DNA from: Streptomyces sp. ML-6
GTDB taxonomy: Bacteria; Actinomycetota; Actinomycetes; Streptomycetales; Streptomycetaceae
Direction of reading: 5' to 3'
DNA: 64,000 nucleotides
Assembly: GCF_030116705.1 (NCBI RefSeq)
Contig: NZ_JAOTIK010000002.1
Coordinates: 248,001 to 312,000, forward strand
A program made the position numbers and the translations under genes. This document shows, piece by piece, positions 60,990 to 64,000 of this stretch. The stretch's first letter is position 1. The number at the start of each line of letters is the position of its first letter. The notes beneath the pieces were generated by a model. It searched no databases. It was not told the origin of the DNA and worked only from the letters and a program-made list of their open reading frames with translations.

Positions 60990-61589
60990 ATGGACGAACA
61001 AACACCGATCGCCGCCACGCTGGCCCAGGTCGGCTCCCGCCTCAGGCGCATCCGTTCCCAGCGCGGCGTGTCCCTGGCGGCGCTGGCCGAGGCCACGGGC
61101 ATCTCCAAGAGCACCCTGTCGAGGCTGGAGTCGGGGCAGCGCCGCCCCAGCCTGGAACTGCTGCTGCCCATCGCGCAGGTCCACCAGGTGCCCCTGGACG
61201 AACTCGTCGGGGCGCCGGAGGTCGGCGACCCGCGCATCCGCTGCAAGCCGCGCGTCCACCACGGTCGTACGGTGGTTCCGCTGTCGACGCAGCCGGGGCG
61301 CCTGCAGGCCTGGAAGACGATCATCCCCGCGGAACAGAACCGGCCTGAGCCGGTCACCCACGAGGGGCACGAGTGGCTGTATGTCCTGTCCGGGCAGGTC
61401 CGGCTCGTCCTCGGCGGCCACGACCTGGTCATGGGGCCGGGTGAGGCGGCCGAGTTCGACACCCGCCTGCCGCACTGGGTCGGCCCGGCGGGAGATTCCC
61501 CCGTGGAGGTGCTCAACCTGTTCGGCCCCCAGGGGGAGCGCGTGCACGTCCGGGCCAAGCCCCAGTCCCGGGCGGAGCCGCCGGCCTGA
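60990..61589 (+). CDS. XRE-cupin transcriptional regulator
   Basis: The 199-residue protein has an N-terminal helix-turn-helix (about 15-65, LAEATGISKSTLSRLESGQRRPS) and a C-terminal cupin effector domain (about 100-190, with HEGHEWLYVLSGQVRL and MGPGEAAEFDTRLPHWVG). This is the architecture of PuuR-type small-molecule sensors. GAGGTGG precedes the ATG. Targets probably include its own promoter, with the perfect palindrome upstream. Confidence 0.9.
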   Translation: MDEQTPIAATLAQVGSRLRRIRSQRGVSLAALAEATGISKSTLSRLESGQRRPSLELLLPIAQVHQVPLDELVGAPEVGDPRIRCKPRVHHGRTVVPLSTQPGRLQAWKTIIPAEQNRPEPVTHEGHEWLYVLSGQVRLVLGGHDLVMGPGEAAEFDTRLPHWVGPAGDSPVEVLNLFGPQGERVHVRAKPQSRAEPPA

Positions 61590-61776
61590 ACGAAAAGGGC
61601 CGTCACCCCGGCAGGGAGGCCTTTCGGCAGGCGTCCGGGATCCGGTCGGGCCGGTGCCAGTTCCTCGGCCCGTACCTCCGGACACACGCAGCGTTCCGGA
61701 GGCCCTCAGCCTCCGCACCCACGTGGTGTTCCGGCCTCGCGCCGGAGCGGGCGCGGCCGGAACATGGCCCCCGGAT

Positions 61777-62649
61777 CTACTCCGTGGTGCAGAAGCGGGC
61801 GGTGTGAACAGTGGTGGCGGTGAGGTAGAAGGCATCGGAACGCCAGAGGATGCCGGTGGGGCCTTCGGTATCCAGGAGGGCGTCCAGGACCGCGCGGTCC
61901 TGGTCGTCCAGATGCTCGCCGAACTGGTCCCGCTGCCGGGCGAGACGGGTGTGCAGGTACTCGCGGGCCGGGAGTCCGAGCGGGGCCGGCAGGTCGGTGA
62001 GGAAGGTGCGCGTGCCGGTGGGGACGAGACCGGCACAGGCCAGCATGGCGGGCCAGTCCTCGACCCGGTCCACAGAGCCCGGGAGTTCGGCGCGCATGGT
62101 GGTGAAGCCGTCCTCGTGACCGGCGTCCAGACGGGCCTGGAGTCCGGGACGGCCCAGGCCGATGTCACGGGGGAGGAACCGTACGGGCAGACCCCGTTCG
62201 GCCACGGCGAGCAGTCCACCGGGGCGCAGCGAGGCGGCGAGGGCGGTCAAGGCCGCCTGCTGGTCGCCGAGATGGTGGACGGCGTTGGCGGACCAGATCA
62301 GATCGGCCGGGCCGAGCGTGCCGAACTCGTCCGGGAGGTCGGCCTGTTGAGTGGTGATACGGCCGCCCGAGCGGACCCGGGCGCGCTCCAGCAGGGCGGG
62401 CGACTGGTCGACGGCGACCACCTCGGCGTCCTGGAATGCGTCGGCGAGCAGGCCGGTGACCACGCCGGGCCCACTGCCGACGTCGAGCACCCGAGTCACG
62501 TCGGCGCCGCCCAGCAGGTCGCTCAGCCAGTGCGTGGCTCGGGTGAGGGCGGGGGTGTGCAGTTCGGCCTCGCGTTCCAGGTGAGCGGAGAGGGCGTCCC
62601 AGTCGATGTCGTGGGCGTGCTCATGGGTGTGGTGGGCGTGGTGATGCAT
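61777..62649 (-). CDS. SAM-dependent methyltransferase with His-rich N-terminus
   Basis: The 290-residue class I methyltransferase has the SAM motif VLDVGSGPGVV (54-64), an acidic VVAVDQSP strand end and the post-motif ADLIWSANAVHHL. The first 14 residues are MHHHAHHTHEHAHD, a natural His-rich tract likely to bind metal ions. The tract may be an accident of coding, but the start is fixed by family length. No neighbour indicates a substrate. Confidence 0.85.
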   Translation of the reverse strand: MHHHAHHTHEHAHDIDWDALSAHLEREAELHTPALTRATHWLSDLLGGADVTRVLDVGSGPGVVTGLLADAFQDAEVVAVDQSPALLERARVRSGGRITTQQADLPDEFGTLGPADLIWSANAVHHLGDQQAALTALAASLRPGGLLAVAERGLPVRFLPRDIGLGRPGLQARLDAGHEDGFTTMRAELPGSVDRVEDWPAMLACAGLVPTGTRTFLTDLPAPLGLPAREYLHTRLARQRDQFGEHLDDQDRAVLDALLDTEGPTGILWRSDAFYLTATTVHTARFCTTE

Positions 62650-62910
62650 GAGGTACTCCGATCCGGAGGCGGTGGCTGGGGTCGGTCCGGTGGATCGAGG
62701 CGCACGAAACCAGGAGTCGGCTGTCGGCCCGGATGAGCGGGGTCCGGCACGCCCTTCTGGGTCGGGGGGCGGCGGTTACGGGCGTTCCGCCTGTGTCAAT
62801 GGCCTGCCGGGCGGGGGCAACGGCCCCTGCCGTACAGGGGATTGGCCGGAGGTGCGGACGGCGGGCATCGCGCGTTCCGGCGCGGCGGAAGGTGGGGTGC
62901 CCGCCGGAGT

Positions 62911-63252
62911 TCAGCGGAGGAAGGGGCCGAGGGCCCGTTCCAGGATGGATTTGGGGGCGGCGCCCGTCCATGCCGTCGCGGGGGCGCCGCCGGCGTAGAC
63001 CACGAAAGCGGGGATCGAGGAGACCGAGTGCCGGTCCGCCAGTCCGGGCTCCTCATCGACGTTGATCTTGACGACGTCCAGGACGCCGGCGCGCTCGGTG
63101 GCGATCTCCTCGATGATGGGGGTGATCCTGATGCAGGGCCCGCACCAGGGGGCCCAGAACTGGATCAGGACGGGCCGCTTCGCTTGCAGTACGCGGGCGG
63201 GAAACGTCTGCTCCGTGACGCTGTCCACGGGACCGCCGCGCTTTGCTGCCAT
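62911..63252 (-). CDS. trxA: Thioredoxin
   Basis: The 113-residue protein is a single thioredoxin fold with the active site APWCGPC (Cys37, Cys40) and the cis-Pro motif SVSSIPAFVVY. It reduces protein disulfides, using a thioredoxin-reductase-like flavoprotein; the next gene upstream, on the same strand, may encode such a reductase. The start ATG 63252 is preceded by AAGGAG. The symbol denotes the family; the organism probably has several paralogues. Confidence 0.9.
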   Translation of the reverse strand: MAAKRGGPVDSVTEQTFPARVLQAKRPVLIQFWAPWCGPCIRITPIIEEIATERAGVLDVVKINVDEEPGLADRHSVSSIPAFVVYAGGAPATAWTGAAPKSILERALGPFLR

Positions 63253-63444
63253 GGTGAAACTCTCCTTGTCGATGTGTTGTGAACGGATGCGCGGACGCCG
63301 GGGCGATCCGGCGACGTGAGATCGCGCCCGGCTCCGGGACCGGGCCTGCGAGGTCGCCCGGTCGCCCGGTCATCTGCTCACCCGGATCCCCCGCGGGGCC
63401 GTGCGGGCCGCCACGACGGGATCACCCGTGGCCTGCCGGGCGGC

Positions 63445-64000
63445 TCACGCCGGGACGGCCGCGGCGCGGTGTCGTGCGGCGGCCTGCTCCACGTCCTCAT
63501 GGAGCAGGTCGGTGTTGAGGGCGAACGCGGCGGTGGAGCCCATGCCCGCGGCGGCGACGACCTGGGCACGCGGGTCGGCGACGTTTCCGACGGCCCACAC
63601 CCCGGGCACGCTGGTGCGGCCGGTCCGGTCCGTCACGACCCAGCCCTGCTCGTCCTTGGTGCAGCCGAGCAGAGTCAGGAGGTCGTCGCGCGGCACGGGC
63701 CGGGGGAAGACGAAGACCGCGGTCCGGGGGATCACCCTGCCGTCGATGAGCTCGACGCCGCGCAGGCGGTCGTCGTCGACGACGAGCCGCGCGGCCCTGC
63801 CCTCCACGATGGTGACGCCGAACGCCTCCAGTTGTTCGTGCTCCTGCGGGGAGAGTTCGAGGGTGTGCGTGAGGAGGACGACGTCCTCGCTCCACTGGCG
63901 CAGAAGCAGGGCCTGGTGCACGGCCCCCGGGTGGGTGCCGAGGACGGCGAGGGGCTGGTCACGGACCTCGTAGGCGTGGCAGTACGGGCAGTGCAACAGG
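63445..64000 (-). CDS. Thioredoxin-reductase-like flavoprotein, 5' end beyond window
   Basis: Only the last 185 codons are present. They contain HCPYCHAYEVRDQP (the redox-type CxxC region of TrxR-like proteins), a dinucleotide-binding strand set and a C-terminal VPGVWAVGNVADPRAQVVAA FAD motif. The gene continues past base 64000, so the FAD-binding N-terminus is not seen. It is followed by the thioredoxin gene, about 190 bases downstream, and could be its reductase. Confidence 0.88.
   Translation of the reverse strand, partial: LLHCPYCHAYEVRDQPLAVLGTHPGAVHQALLLRQWSEDVVLLTHTLELSPQEHEQLEAFGVTIVEGRAARLVVDDDRLRGVELIDGRVIPRTAVFVFPRPVPRDDLLTLLGCTKDEQGWVVTDRTGRTSVPGVWAVGNVADPRAQVVAAAGMGSTAAFALNTDLLHEDVEQAAARHRAAAVPA

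Overview
The window is high-GC DNA (third codon positions almost all G or C, frequent GTG and some TTG starts, mycothiol-type and CU044_5270-type families, many two-component, IclR and TetR regulators). It looks like a Streptomyces or close actinomycete chromosome, probably an accessory or arm-like region: it is rich in regulators, efflux pumps, catabolic operons and decayed insertion sequences. No rRNA, tRNA, CRISPR array or intact mobile element was seen.

Layout. 0.7-10.6 kb: an unusual XRE/receiver hybrid regulator, a CocE/PepX-type hydrolase, a DUF6223-like membrane protein and two NarL-type kinase/regulator pairs around an IS630 remnant. 11.1-17.5 kb: a membrane-anchored Ser/Thr kinase, an ABC transporter of the MacB/FtsX type and a short-chain dehydrogenase. 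18.2-20.8 kb: the most striking locus, a two-gene operon encoding a macrodomain protein and a fusion of a family-1 uracil-DNA-glycosylase-like domain to an ARTC-like ADP-ribosyltransferase domain. The pairing of a transferase with a macrodomain (which in known systems binds or removes ADP-ribose) suggests a toxin-antitoxin or antiviral module built around DNA uracil recognition. 21.3-28.6 kb: alpha/beta hydrolase, ECF sigma factor with its CU044_5270 partner, two paralogous coiled proteins, a double-GNAT protein and two IS5-like remnants.

29.2-37.4 kb: an aromatic or heteroaromatic catabolic region. A leftward operon encodes a small protein, a TAXI-like binding protein, a ferredoxin-NADP reductase, a ferredoxin and a class II aldolase/decarboxylase-like protein. 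A divergent IclR regulator follows, then two translationally coupled 3-hydroxyanthranilate-dioxygenase-like cupins. A shared 19-bp motif precedes both operons, so the IclR protein probably controls both. A second IclR gene and a dienelactone hydrolase follow.

38-44.5 kb: regulators (PAS-LuxR, AraC, IclR, TetR), a thioesterase, a LysE-type exporter and an MFS pump. 44.9-51.3 kb: a complete ring-hydroxylation and meta-cleavage operon (hydrolase, extradiol dioxygenase, Rieske oxygenase alpha and beta, Rieske ferredoxin, dihydrodiol dehydrogenase), a terminator, and the ferredoxin reductase. The lower meta pathway is not in the window.

51.4-61.6 kb: pentapeptide-repeat protein; a TetR-controlled operon of UDP-glucose dehydrogenase, a GT1 glycosyltransferase, a 58-residue ORF and a DHA2 efflux pump, which reads as a sugar-conjugation-and-export detoxification unit; another TetR with a striking twin operator in front of a repeat protein and a mycothiol-dependent-type enzyme; a flavin-binding PPOX protein and an XRE-cupin regulator. 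61.7-64 kb: a methyltransferase with a His-rich N-terminus, thioredoxin and the 3' part of a thioredoxin-reductase-like flavoprotein that runs off the window.
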